Positions 47,101 to 58,837 are shown, numbered from the stretch's first letter. The stretch is DNA of 64,000 nt from Lineus longissimus (GCF_910592395.1 NC_088312.1:23009292-23073291); one strand, 5' to 3'. Numbers and translations: made by a program. The notes: generated from the letters alone by a model not told the origin.

Positions 47101-50100
47101 ACTTCTAACGCCAATCGACTCCAATAGTCAATCACACTAGAGCGCAATCTGTATACAATTGGTGCGTGTATAAGTTTTCCCGATCGCAGCATGTTAGTTC
47201 AGGCTATGAGTATGAGTCCACTGGGCTTGTCATATGAGAATGCACGAACTATGAGGTAGATGTATTGTTTCAATCATCGCAAATCTGCCTAAAACGGCAC
47301 GTTTTCTCAGGTACCGGTACGGCAGTGGCGTGCGTCTTTTTCATTGAAACGACCACGCACGACCTACACCGGCACTAATCGTTGGTGATGATGGAGACAG
47401 CGGTAGCCGGTACAGATTCTGCACGGTTCACTAGCAGTTCAATGTGCTCATGACGTGACGAGAGCAAATCCTACGGGTGGGGCGGAAATACGCCATATTG
47501 CTGACATCATCGGCGCCAACAATTATTTGTTTTGACCCTGCCAGAGCCTTTCAAAACAATGCACTGATTGACTCTGACCCTGCTGACCTCGATTTTTAAA
47601 AACTTTAAAAAAGGCCATTCAAACGTTAAATCAACTGCAAAGATAATCTTTTATATCACTGAGGTATATAGATACAATATGTTGAGAAAAGTCTGTACAA
47701 CTATCGAAATATACGATTACTTGGATCTCTTTCGGACAATCACTTTGCCACCTGCGCGACCTTGTCACAATTGCGGCGCGCTCGTTTGCATATCGCATAT
47801 AAGATGCAAACAAAACCTTCATTTCAGCATGAAAGCCTTGACGGTTCAGCGCTAAGAGTGCATGACTGTGGATCGGCTGGTCACGGGTTCGACTCCCGGT
47901 GAATCCCCCGCAGTTTTCTCTTTTTTTCTTCACCCTTATCTCGTTATCTAATTATCCATGTACAGATGTCAACATTTTCATTATTATCATTATCATACCC
48001 CGCACCCAAACTTTTCAAACTGAACACATACTGATTTCCCGATCGCAGCATGTTAGTTCAGGCTATGATGGGCTAGTCATATGAGAATACACGAACTATG
48101 AGGTAGATGTATTGTTTCAATCATCGTAAATCTGCCTAAAAGGGCACGTTTTCTCAGGTACCGGTACGGCAGTGGCGTGCGTCTTTTTCATTGATACGAC
48201 CACGCACGACCTACACCGGCACAAATCGTTGGTGATGATGGAGACAGCGGTAGCCGTACAGATTCTGCACTGTTCACTAGCAGTTCAATGTGCTCATGAC
48301 GTGACGAGAGCAAATCCTACGGGTGGGGCGGAAATACGCCATATTGCTGACATCATCGGCGCCAACAATTATTTGTTTTGACCCTGCCAGAGCCTTTCAA
48401 AACAATGCATTGATTGACTCTGACCCTGCTGACCTCGATTTTTAAAAACTTTAAAAAAAAGGCCATTCAAACGTTAAATCAACTGCAAAGATAATCTTTT
48501 ATATCACTGAGGTATATAGATACAATATGTTGAGAAAAGTCTGTACAACTATCGAAATATACGATTACTTGGATCTCTTTCGGACAATCACTTTGCCACC
48601 TGCGCGACCTTGTCACAATTGCGGCGCGCTCGTTTGCATATCGCATATAAGATGCAAACAAAACCTTCATCTCAGCATGAAAGCCTTGACGGTTCAGCGC
48701 TAAGAGTGCATGACTGTGGATCGGCTGGTCACGGGTTCGACTCCCGGTGAATCCCGCGCAGTTTTCTCTTTTTTTTCTTCTTCACCCTTATCTGGTTATC
48801 TAATTGTCCATGTACAGATGTCAACATTTTCATTATTATCATTATCATACCCCGCACTCAAATTTTTCAAACTGCAGCACATACTGATTCCGGGCGTTCG
48901 AGTACTACCGGGGATGGTTCGAATCGGCAACTGGTATTTTCGAGGATGCATTGGGGCAAAAAAGTATTAGTGTCGGACCGTGACTTTTCCGATCAGAATT
49001 AGTCAAAGGGTATCCTGAGCTACAGGCTTTTTTTACCCTAATCCTTTCATATTTTGAAAATTCTGAAAAAATTTCAGAGTCGAAAAAGTTTTGGGACAGA
49101 TGATGTTGGTTCATTTTGTAGAGCAGAAAAGAATCAAGAATCAAATCGGACCGAAATTCATTGTCAGAGGTCACCTGAACTTCGGGCTCCTGTGTACAAA
49201 GTTTCAAGTTCATAGCTTTAGCGGTTAACAAACGTGCCACTGCTTTTGAAACAGGATACAGACGACGACGGACGACGGACACTGCGCTGTTTTATAGATT
49301 CCCCTACGGTGAGCCAAAAACACTTGAGCCGACTGTAGCTTTCTCACGCCTGTGATATCAGAGGGGAAACCATCTTTTGAGTGGAAGGAGGCTCCAGATT
49401 TCGGCTGTCGCTGCAATACATAATTACTCACCAGGAACCTCGTGTACATGATGTCATCCACGTCGTAGACGGGTAGCCCTTTGACAACAAGGTGGATGAT
49501 GTCATATCCGGTCAGAAAGAGAACGAGACTGACCACGACAACGGTCAGGTGGAAAGAAGCGGTGACGGCTGAAATAAAACAGAATGTCACAGCTCGTGAT
49601 GACTGAAGGCTTCTTTGCGCAGGACCGATAGTCCATATTTGATGCTTGGGTCTCACTAGCCAGTGCGGTTGACCCGTCCGGCGTGACGTCAGACTGCCCC
49701 TGACGCCGGATGCATGGGCCATTGCATGTGTAAAGACAAGATAAGGTCAATTCTGATCACAGCTACTTAGTGAGTGGCTCTCTGTACATGGCGGAACTCT
49801 CTAGGACAGCCGACTTCGTTGTCGAAAACGGACTGACTGTCCTGGCGAGCATCGAATTCCGAATGCAGAAAAAGATTGCACCTGCTGATACAGACTATCT
49901 CTTTCACGAATGGATCATTGCTGTATTGCAATAGGTTATCATGATTTTTGTGGATCGATTGACACCGTACAATAATAATGCGATGTTACACTTCATTATT
50001 TACTTCGACAGCTCATCGATTTTACAGCAAAACCGCTGGATCAATGGTGCGGCTGAGATTGAAATTCATTACGGCTGAACGAAAGCACTTGACATGGACA

Positions 50101-50760
50101 ACATACCAAGCATGTACATGTACGTACGGGTATACCCGTTCATCCGTATGTGACGTACGAGGTGAGCGAAAGTCTCATAAACTCATTTCTCCCTACAGTT
50201 CTTCTTGAAAATGTGTAAACAAATTACCAATCAACCCTTGATCTCCCCCACCTCAATCAAAATCACAGTCTTAAAATTTCACTTTTTTCAAGTATTAGGT
50301 CCATGACATGCCATCACGAGAATATGCACCTCTAGAAGACGTAAGCGGTGTCTTTTCCCCGGTGATAGAACGTGATTCCTAAAGCAATTAGTCGAACTGT
50401 AATGAAAACCAATAATCTTGGGTGGGAGTCAGTTCATTGTTTTCCATAGCAGAACCCCACCCTTGAAATTTGCATTCACTTCATTTTGAAGGAGTTCTAA
50501 TTGCTTTAGGATTTTAAGTTCTGGCCGAAATGGTGGTACCAATGGTCAACCCTTATTATGAAGACAAGACTTCACTTACCGAACATAGTCTTTGGACGGT
50601 GACATATCCACCTCACCCAGAACAGGTGGCGTTTGTTGGTAGGACACCCTTCATGTGGTTCCTCTATCAATAAGAGGTCATCATCAGCGCCCCGCGACTC
50701 TCCATCCAACTGAATAAGCTGCTCATCACTGTCAGAGCTGAGATCATTGTCTCCGACCAT
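38133..50760 (-). CDS. DISP-like: Dispatched-like RND transporter with sterol-sensing domain, ten exons
   Basis: Minus-strand exons: 50760-50580 (exon from 50771), 49568-49432, 44141-42552, 42231-42083, 41816-41729, 41411-41154, 40784-40670, 40157-40027, 38884-38714, 38516-38133. Phases agree, giving 3,204 nt (1,067 aa). A short acidic cytosolic N-terminus leads to TM1 (about residues 65-80), a ~320-residue ectodomain and a five-helix sterol-sensing domain with GIGADDIFIFVDTW (GADD 469-472). A second ectodomain and second helical bundle follow, with GLAVDYIVH in the last exon. The GxxxDD and GxxxD acidic residues, used for cation coupling in RND/Dispatched proteins, are both kept. Dispatched exports cholesterol-modified Hedgehog, though DISP3-like or other Patched-related roles are possible. 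Two furin-type sites, RRKR/S (128-131) and RLKR/S (228-231), lie in the first ectodomain. It is shorter than fly or human Dispatched. One exon may be missing between 40027 and 38884. Confidence 0.88.
41863..41955 (+). repeat. Dispersed repeat family D, copy 2
   Basis: CCTCGCAGTTGGACGAATTC, then GTCTATTGTCTT and GCCTGCTTGCACCTT, matching 21575-21661. It lies in the intron between the Dispatched-like exons 42083-42231 and 41729-41816, antisense to that gene. Confidence 0.6.
42471..42545. repeat. TATACATTACA microsatellite beside a splice donor
   Basis: Imperfect copies of TATACATTACA fill about 75 bp and end three bases before the ACTTAC that is the minus-strand GTAAGT donor of the large Dispatched-like exon (42552-44141). 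Length changes here would sit directly against the splice site. Confidence 0.8.
44926..45018 (+). ncRNA. tRNA-derived Pol III promoter region, copy 1
   Basis: GGTTCAGCGCTAAGAGTGC fits a tRNA D-arm and box A. GGTCACGGGTTCGACTCCCG fits the variable loop, T-arm and box B (GGTTCGANTCC), with a near-complete T stem. The anticodon stem and acceptor stem do not pair, so this is a tRNA-derived (SINE-type) head rather than a working tRNA. A T9 run about 20 bp past the T arm is a Pol III terminator, so a transcript of about 90 nt is possible. Confidence 0.6.
45783..45872 (+). ncRNA. tRNA-derived Pol III promoter region, copy 2
   Basis: The same box A and box B words as copy 1, with a T8 run downstream. 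Differences from copy 1 are limited to the length of the C-run after GGTGAAT and of the T-run. Confidence 0.6.
46637..46728 (+). ncRNA. tRNA-derived Pol III promoter region, copy 3
   Basis: Box A, box B and T-run are as in copy 1. It is followed by the divergent 46826-47175 segment rather than directly by the next unit. Confidence 0.6.
46826..47175 (+). repeat. Second repeat type interrupting the array
   Basis: CGGGCGTTCGAGTAGTACCG and the following GATGGTTCGAATCGGCAGC begin a segment absent between most units. The first ~165 bp recur at 48894-49030 after the last unit (CGGGCGTTCGAGTACTACCG). The repeated junction suggests that the array is built from two alternating modules, or that the three-unit and two-unit blocks were duplicated together. 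The remaining 46990-47175 is unique in this window. Confidence 0.65.
47838..47927 (+). ncRNA. tRNA-derived Pol III promoter region, copy 4
   Basis: Box A and box B are as in copy 1, with a T7 run downstream. Confidence 0.6.
48686..48776 (+). ncRNA. tRNA-derived Pol III promoter region, copy 5
   Basis: Box A and box B are as in copy 1; one substitution lies in the C-run (CCCGCG) after the T arm, with a T8 run downstream. Confidence 0.6.
49040..49140 (-). repeat. Dispersed repeat family C, copy 2
   Basis: Reverse-complemented, this reads TTTCTGCTCTACAAAATGAA, CCAACATCATCTGTCCC, AAAACTTTTTCGACTC and a T-rich end. It follows the order of words at 20395-20530 and lies directly after the second repeat module next to the array. 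Confidence 0.6.
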
Positions 50761-50883
50761 CGCGTCGTCTGCTGAAGAAACAACAATCAAAATGTCAACA
50801 ATCAACAATACGTCATGGATAATCCGATGATACTTCAAAAATATCAATAATAATGTATACATGGCGATTATAATCAAGTCGCT

Positions 50884-50972
50884 ATTACACTCCGAACGCC
50901 GTGGACCGGCCTCACCCTGTCGTCGGGTATGGAGGAAGGACGATTAGGATGACGAAATGGACTGCATTGGAG
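50884..50972 (+). repeat. Dispersed repeat family A, copy 2
   Basis: TTACACTCCGAACGCCGTGG through GGAAGGACGATTAGGATGAC to GACTGCATTGG. It is a direct copy of 51481-51575 and roughly the reverse complement of 2517-2600. Confidence 0.7.
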
Positions 50973-51480
50973 TCTAGTCGCCACACGATGCTGCAAATGT
51001 TTTTTTCTTCATATCCTGTTCTAACATTGTGATATTGATCATCACACGAATGCTGCAAGTCTCATTGCAAAGACCACTTGAGACCAGATTCGGGCAATGT
51101 GATCGAATCTGTATCCAAGGTAGGTCGTTAGAGGCTCAATATGTGACCACGCTGTCCCCCGAGTCCTGTGGAGGGGCAGGGCCGATCCACAGCATCTGGG
51201 GTGTAGACATGCTGTGTCAGTGTAGACCCAGGACACCTTACTCACTCTCCATATGTTGTAGGCATAACTCAAAGTTAAACACGATCCAACGAATCGATAC
51301 CCCACAATACAAAACAAAACGACATACACTTGTGCAAGGATCATTATACTACTGTCAACTCGCACAGGATCCGTGAGTCTCCGCGAAGAGACTGATCCCT
51401 GGGGACTGCTCCTCACCTGGTTGGCATCACATCGATATCAAAAGGAAATCAATCCTGAGCTTTACGGCCTTTTACTGTGC

Positions 51481-51575
51481 AACACTCCAGACGCAGTGGA
51501 CCGGTCTCGTCTTGTCGCCCGGTCGCCATAGAGGAAGGACGATCAGGATGACGAAATGGACTGGATAGGAGTCAA
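51481..51575 (+). repeat. Dispersed repeat family A, copy 3
   Basis: AACACTCCAGACGCAGTGGA through GGAAGGACGATCAGGATGAC to GACTGGATAGGAGTC. It is about 600 bp from copy 2 in the same orientation. Confidence 0.7.
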
Positions 51576-52453
51576 CCTAATGCGGGCAAGGACGAGATTG
51601 CAACTGGCTCTGATACGGAATGAGGGGCACCCAGCTCAAAGAATGCGACTTTTCAGCGGGACGAATATTACAACACAGTTCAGGACTTACACATCCTGAG
51701 ATTCAGACATTTTAACTCCTCCGACATATACAAAAATATCAACCGGTGGAGAATACATATATATATATTAAAAACCACAGGTTATGCCAGGATGATACTT
51801 ACAAGGCTCTTCTCACAAGGCAGCAGGGACTTTATGTGGTTTATGAAAACAATCAATTCACATTAGTATAAATGGTATTATATATCCTTGAAATAGCGTT
51901 ATCAAGTATTCTGTATGAACTAAATATCATTTGCATAGCTTGATATCAATAAAGCACACTCAAGTGCATTGCTATACCAAAAATGTTTCAAATCCTATCA
52001 AGATTAGTCTATTTACTATTGTGTAACCTTGTTCGACCGACCCTGAAGACAGATTTAGGGAATCTATAATTTCGTATCGCATGATCTCCCCGCCAAAGGA
52101 TGTTGCAAGGATTTCAAAACACACTCTTGTTTAAATGAAATGTAGAGTATAAGATATTTGAATTCGTATGTATAGTTAATAAGTTATTACTGGTCCTGAC
52201 CGAGTTTACAGTATCGTGCAGTGACTTCGGGCCGTTTTATCCAAGGCAGCACCCCATTCAATTCACAATCAATCAATTCGCTCAACCGCATCTAAAAGAC
52301 TCTACAAATTAATGGACCATTTATTTTACAAGGAAATCGCAACTGCCCCTTTTATATTTAATCCGATAGGGATTCCCTGGCCTATGTTTAGCATGGGAAT
52401 CCCTTCAAATCGATCCCACAATGCCACACTGCAAAATATTTTCGTTCGGAAAG

Positions 52454-55400
52454 ATGGCGGATTCTACGCAAGTTGGTCCGAATTATGATATAGAAGATGA
52501 CGACGCAGATGTAAAAGTGAAAGTCATATGCCTCGGTGACAGCGCAGTTGGAAAGTCAAAGTATGTTTTGGCAGAATTTCTGACCATTTTATTCAAAAAC
52601 AGCGATGAAATCGAGCTTCATAATTCTGGTTGCGAAGGTCACAAATCTGTCGAATCCATACACACAATTTTGTGTACATGATGTACATGTCGACCCTATT
52701 GTTAGTTATATAGTGTAGATTTACATACAATACCTATAATTCTACATGTCACAGGGAGCGAAGGGATTTAAGGCATATAGTGATTTAATTGGCTCAGTAG
52801 AGAATAGTTAATGCTCTGTGAATTATATACACGATCGACTGTACCAAATGGGTCATCTCTAAATCTGTGAGTGTCACTAGTCAGTGTCAGGCCCAGGCTA
52901 TGCCTATGGCTGTGTCATGACAACAAAATTAAGAAAATCATCAAAATACAATTTCCAGATTCTCAATAGTCTAATAGTCACTGACATCTCCAATTCCAAA
53001 CAGCACCAATGGCGCCATCGTCTTTCTTTTTACCTTTTTCTACCGGCCGAGATCCAGGCAAAGTCTTTTTTTATTCCTACATAGGCCTACATGGCTACAA
53101 TAATATAAAGCCTCATGTAAGGAGGCCTGTAGAAAAAAAGTGAAATCAAAACTATGATCAATATGATGCCTTGCCCTTAGCTTACCGTTAAGGCACTTGA
53201 TCTTGGAGTTGGGTATTTATTTGCCGAGTTCAAACAATGTCAATGAATCGACAGAAAGAGTAAGATTTCGACGTCACCATATCTGCAATTGGTGTTTGAC
53301 ACAGAACAAATGGTTTCCAGTTTTCATGCTTACATTTTAAATAATTACCTCCTTGCAAAAACTAAAATCACTTCAGCAATTTCCCTACTATCCTTTTAAT
53401 AAGAATATTTTCATATCTGTTTCTCACAGCACGACACAATCCAATATGAAAATTAACTATCTTTTTTGCGAGTTATCATGTTGATACACAAAATTAGGTG
53501 CAATTCATATGATTGTCATTGCCCAGGCCAATTGCTCCCATAATGATCTTTGAATGGTAGCTAGTATAGTAGGCCTATTTCAAATTTGAGGTCATGGTGT
53601 TTTTACTGTTTTCCGAATTCCATTGCTGTGGGATAATTGACTTTGAATGTTGGTCCAAATCAGTTGTTAGTACACAATACAGAAAGTAATGTGACAGATT
53701 GATATAGCACTAACCCAGTTTCAGTCAGGGTATGGATGAGAGCACGTCAGTGTTGGGGGGGGGGGGGGGGGTCGGTTGTTTGTGGATGGGTTAAAGCTCA
53801 GCCTACAGTTACAGTTCACGTAGATCCTACCAAGACTAATGCATTATCTAATGCACAAGGAGAACCTCTCAATGCTAAAGGAGTGAATGACTGACCTCTA
53901 AGTCTAATCTGTGCTCAGTCTCCTTAGGAGGCCCAATATAATAGTAGGAAGGAGACAGCTTGCAAAAGACTTCTAGCATTACCGGCTACAAAGTACTTCC
54001 CACGCTGCGAATATGAACGTGACATTTAACATTGTTTATATGGGTATTATCATGACCAATTTGGATGACATTTTGTAAACAGAAGACTAATTAATAATGG
54101 TATTGCCACTATTGATAATATTGCTGACAGAGGAGATTGAATGACAGCAATCAATCATCAAACAAACTCTCAGCACTTTATGTTTCCGTCGCGACTGTAT
54201 CACTTCTAAATTGTTAGTCAATTCACCAAAGATTGTCTTTCAATCATTCAGTGCTCATGATGGTTCTGACTACTTTTAGGGAATTTTTGTGAAAATATTT
54301 ACTCCAGCAATCAAAGGAGATGAGGCGTCGGCCATCAGGATTCAGCCCTCCTTTCCAAAATGTTTTAATGCAGCTGTAAAATCCTAATTAGAGTTAAATG
54401 TCTTTGTCTTTTCAGATTAGTAGAGAGATTCCTCATGGATGGATAGTATCCTTTTGACCAGATTTCAATAAACTACACTCGCTATTCTTGGTCTACTTTG
54501 TTTGTTAAAAATATTGAACTTGAATTTGCCTGTTACAGCATTGACTGTATCACGATGGCTTAGATCAAACCCAAAGAAAAAAAACAACTTAAATTTGGAA
54601 AATATCTAATTGTTTTTGTACTGAAGATAACTTCAACAATACCATACAAATACTACATTGCCAAGTTTTAGCAAATTCATGTGCATATTACACCCAGCAG
54701 TGTTTTCTTTCTATATGGCATCAGCCTTCAAATTGATCATCAAACCCTCATGTCACAGGTTTGTCTTTTGGTATCCATGAATTGAAAGTCTAATGTCCCA
54801 GATTTCTGTGCAGGTTTTAGTTTTCCTTAACTTTGTGTCAGCCATCCTCAACAGCTCTCAACATACGCATTGACACTATTCACATACGACACTGAATTGA
54901 ATAATGAAAAAGTCAAAGTGGGTAAGTGCTGTACAAACAGCTTTTGAATCTTTAGTGAGACTGTACCATTCTGATGACTTCCTCAAATTGGGAAATCAGA
55001 CAGTTTGATTGGATTCAATTTCATGTGAGCTTTTAGTTCTAACTGCAAGTGAACTACGTACCGTAAAGATAGATGTAGAATGCCAATCATGGATACGGAT
55101 TCTTTGATCATATTATGACAATATGTATAGGCTATGTTAATACGCATTAGAGAAGTTTTATGATAAGGTCCAGTGACATTGCTTGTGTTCTTGGTTTCAG
55201 ATTTCTGGGACACTGCTGGTCAGGAACGATTCCAGAAGATGCACCAAGCCTACTACCACCAAGCTCACGCGTGTATATTAGTAAGTCAAGTTTCTACTCG
55301 CACAAAATATCAATGTCTGTCAGTTCTCATCTACCAGGTGAACTGGTGATTGCTACATTTAGACACCATTAGTTATGTTGTTATCACAGTTCAAAGTTTG

Positions 55401-57631
55401 ACAAAGTCTTTGCTTAGAAAAAGTATTTGTTCACAAGTTAAATCCTGTTGTTGTTTTGCAGGTATTTGACATAGAGAGGAAACTAACTTATAAAAATTTA
55501 GGTAAATGGTATCAGGAATTACGAGAATATCGACCGGATATCCCATGTATATGTGTAGCTAATAAAATAGATGGTGAGTAAGGGAATAAAGGCAAGAGAG
55601 TTCATTAATCCCTGTGTGGCCTTTCCGTATTTGAATTCATTTTTTCATTCATTTATTATTCATTCAGGTACCAAGTACATCATATCTATTTTGAACCTTG
55701 AAATTCTTGTGGTAAAAGGATTAAGAAAGACTGTTTCACCATTTCATTCACTTCGTTCTATCTTATTTTCAGTGAACCTCAAAATGACACAAAAAGCCTA
55801 TAATTTTCCACAAAAACACAAAATGCCATTTCACTTTGTCTCGGCATCAGATGGTACTAATGTGGTGAAGGTAAGGGACACTTCATTCCAACTTTTAGAC
55901 ACCCCCCCCCCTCTCAACACACCAAGCCCCTCCTCTGGAAAAGACGCTATTTCATCTGCTTCTGCATTCAACAACACCAGTAGTACAGTAAGGTACATTG
56001 TATACAAGAAGTATTGTTAAAATACATAATCAATACCAATTATTATGGTAAGCAGCATACTGTAAAAACATGGCCTAAATCTCAGATTATCCTCTAAGTG
56101 ACCTCACTGGGTCTTTAATTGTGGCCTGGAATATGGCCACCTGGAAACCAATTCCTTCTACCCCAGTCATGGTCTAGTGCACAAAGTAAAGGGCCAGGGA
56201 GTCTTAAAACTATTACTTTTGATGATAAGAGATTTGTAATCAAAATTTGATGAAATGTTCAAATGGAGCTTATTTCTAGCTGTCAATGGTGCTGTGCTTT
56301 TAAGGGAATTCTAGATCTTGGACGAGAAATAAACCAGATGTCAAAGTAGCGATTCTGTCAACTGGAAAATGTGTCTGCATAACCCAAAATCCCTCAAGCT
56401 TTTGCCAGCAAACATAGATGGTTAGATTAGAAGATATGGCGTCTGCCTTCAGTTTATGTTTCTCTTCAGGTGTTTCGAGAAGCGATAAAAGCAGCTGTCA
56501 TCTACAAAAAGAATCCCACCGATGATATGGACTTGATTATGAAAGAGCTTGAGGTGAGTTGGACATTAGGGTCAACAAAGTTAGGCGGTAGTTTAGTGTC
56601 CCAAAAGCATGCCCTCCCCTTTGGGATGTATATACTGTTTTATGACAAGTCAATGAATGGTAAGAACATTCAAAATCAAGTGAGAAACATGAGCAGCCCA
56701 TGATGAAAGCTTTCCAGCTGGTCTTTGATGTTGGCCAAGACAAATTGGTGCCCAACCACTGTGGCATGCAACAAATTGTGAGACAAAAGAAAAATAGGGA
56801 AAACACCACCAGTACTCACCAATTTCAGATTGTTCTTTGAGGGTTACTTAATGAGTTTGGAGACGTGTAACTATCAGAACTGTTAGAATGTCAAGCCGAC
56901 CACGTTGTCCAGCCTCGTGGTTCTAATATTGCAAACTGAACTGCTCTGGTTCCTTTATTTGGACAGCCAGCAGCTGGTTTTGGTCAATAAAAATTCTCCT
57001 GGCTATCATGAATAAATGTATCATTTCATGATGTAACAGTTATAGCAGGTACTACTGTTAAGTAATTTTATGTAATGACCTCAGAACTTGCTTCATTTTA
57101 AGACTTTTCAGAGGTGCGTTGAATCTCAACTGCCTTGGTACCCAATTCATTATGTTGAAGTAGATTATTGAGTATTATGTAGCTGGCCTTGCATTAGTAC
57201 TTCCTTTTAACAACATACTGTTCCTCAATAACCATTTGTGCATTTTTTATGCATCGTTAATTTCTTTCTGCATATTCTGCCATCAGCTGCATTTTTATGG
57301 TGGCCATTCATTATTGATGAGGTGGCGGTTAATAAGGTTTGATGAGGTGGTGGTTAACTAGGTAGCACCACTGGGCCCATCATACCGTGTTCATTTTGAT
57401 ATATTCGTGACATCCAAGTCAGACGTTTAAACTCATTTCAACAGGTTTTATCTTATTTCAAACTACATGTAATTGTCATAGGTCATCTATAACAATAATT
57501 CTAAAACGAGTGTGATGTTCTTTCAGTACATGGAGCTGACCCCGACGGCCGACAACATTTCAGATAGCGGCCTTGATTCAGCGGGCAATTCTGAGGGGAA
57601 GGAGGAGGATAAGGATAAGTCAAAGAGTTGA
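52454..57631 (+). CDS. RABL2: RABL2, Rab-like ciliary small GTPase, eight exons
   Basis: Exons: 52454-52560, 54416-54445, 54842-54921, 55201-55280, 55462-55573, 55773-55870, 56470-56553, 57527-57631. Every junction is GT-AG and in phase, giving 696 nt (231 aa, against about 229 in human RABL2). Motifs in order: P-loop GDSAVGKSK, KLVERFLMDGY, WDTAGQERFQKMHQAYYHQA, NKID and SASDGTNVVK. The C-terminus is acidic and Lys-rich without a prenylation Cys, as in RABL2. RABL2 binds CEP19 and the IFT-B complex at the ciliary base and controls intraflagellar transport entry; this function is taken from the family. I chose ATG 52454 (AAGATGGCGGA, strong context, matching the MAD/MAE start of orthologs) over an in-frame ATG at 52421. 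Exon 2 is only 30 bp and uses a weak GTATCC donor. Confidence 0.96.
53755..53771 (+). repeat. Homopolymer G17 run in RABL2 intron 1
   Basis: Seventeen consecutive G residues after GTGTT. It is a potential quadruplex and a length-polymorphic site on the coding strand of the RABL2 pre-mRNA. Confidence 0.9.
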
Positions 57632-58837
57632 GGATCGCTATAAGATCACAGACTTTGTGGACTTGGCCAAGTTTTAGGATATATATCATTAGAGGCATGA
57701 CCTCCTGCATGAAGAGATTTCTGACTATTCGTCAAGTCGATGTCCATGGACAAGCTTGATTTTTGGTGACATTTTCAAACAGGCAAGGTCCTGAATAGGC
57801 AGGAAAATCCATCGAATCCAGTGAAATATTCTCTAAGGCCTGTTTCCACTTCACCAGTTTACCATCAGAATTTTGCCTCTAGCACAGGCGTGTGGTTGGT
57901 TACGATTAGAGTTGTACATAAGGAAATCTTTCGCCTGGGACAGATTTGCTCAAAAGCACTTCTCTCATCAGAGAAGTCTCCTTGGATTTGAATTAGACTG
58001 TAGCTTGCTGATCTTTGATCTTTGAGCTCCTTTGTTTAAACTGTTGTGTTCTAATTACTGTAGCTACTGAGGCATTAGTAATCTAGCCAGGTGGGTGATC
58101 ATCTTAACGTCTGTGAAAACCAAATAGTTTCCTGCTGCTTTTGTAGAAACAGGCCTTAGGGGTTAAATCGTGATCCAAAATCAAGTTTGCTTCTTTTCCT
58201 TTTGCTGCAAATCAATCAGCACATTGAAAGCCAATATGTTGATAAATTCACTATGGCAACAAAACCTGGCGGTCGACCTGGGAATCATCTTATTTGCCAA
58301 CATTTGGCTTTGTGTACACTTCATTTTAAAGCCAAGTTGCCTGATTCAGCCACGATATCTACACATGAGAGTGGCTTGGTACCTGCCTCTCGTTACATTG
58401 TTAGGCCGGTATGTATCGTCCCCAAGTCACATTAATTGTCAATATTCAACAATGCTTGAAGTCGAGACGGAGCTGGTACCCAGATGAGCACCAGACAACT
58501 TGGCTTTCGTCCAGTACAGGAAAACAATTCCTGTGACACACTGGAGTTGATCACAGTCTCCATCATTGTCATACTGCTGAAAACCTAAGGGAAAGGCACG
58601 TGAAACCTTCCAGATTTCTCCTGTGAGTGAGGAATGTGCATTATTCTAAAGATACATTTGAATGACTTCTCGAAGGTATTCCTCATTGTGAGGAAGGATT
58701 TCCCCTTGTAGAATTGGTGTGTTTCGTCACCAACCAGCTAATTAAGACTATTGAGGGTTATTTCTTTATATCCTTCTTAGTGCTAATTATTGTAATTTCA
58801 ATAAATTTTTGGACTGATTATGCCCTATACATGTCAT

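Larger units (their letters stand above)
44269..48890 (+). repeat. Tandem array of five ~855-bp units with tRNA-like heads
   Basis: Unit starts (GCATGTTAGTTCAGG) lie at 44269, 45138, 45993, 47189 and 48048. Spacings are 869, 855, 1196 and 859 bp, the third enlarged by a different ~350-bp segment at about 46826-47175. Units are nearly identical. Each carries, in order, a GGTACCGGTAC block, a TTTGCATATCGCATATAAGA block with an inverted ATGCAAA, a tRNA-like box A/box B region, a T-run, and an ATTATTATCATTATCATACC stretch. The array fills most of the second intron of the Dispatched-like gene, in antisense orientation. Minus-strand frames reading GFTGSRTRDQPIHS are translations of the tRNA-like part, not genes. 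Confidence 0.93.
50772..52453. other. Region between divergent Dispatched-like and RABL2 genes
   Basis: This 1.7-kb interval must hold the 5' ends of the leftward Dispatched-like gene and the rightward RABL2 gene. The first known Dispatched-like coding exon begins after an acceptor (GTTTCTTCAG at 50772-50781), so a 5' non-coding exon must lie further right, inside this interval or beyond. Two direct copies of repeat family A occupy 50884-50972 and 51481-51575. No TATA box is convincing. Confidence 0.5.

Noticed and set aside
44719-48670. Repeated minus-strand frames of 63-100 codons (MKVLFASY..., GFTGSRTRDQ...)
   Set aside because: They are identical translations of the tandem units and run through the tRNA-like region. 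There is no sign of selection as protein.
44926-48776. Functional tRNA genes in the array
   Set aside because: The D- and T-arm consensus is good, but the anticodon stem and acceptor stem do not pair and no CCA-adjacent acceptor end exists.
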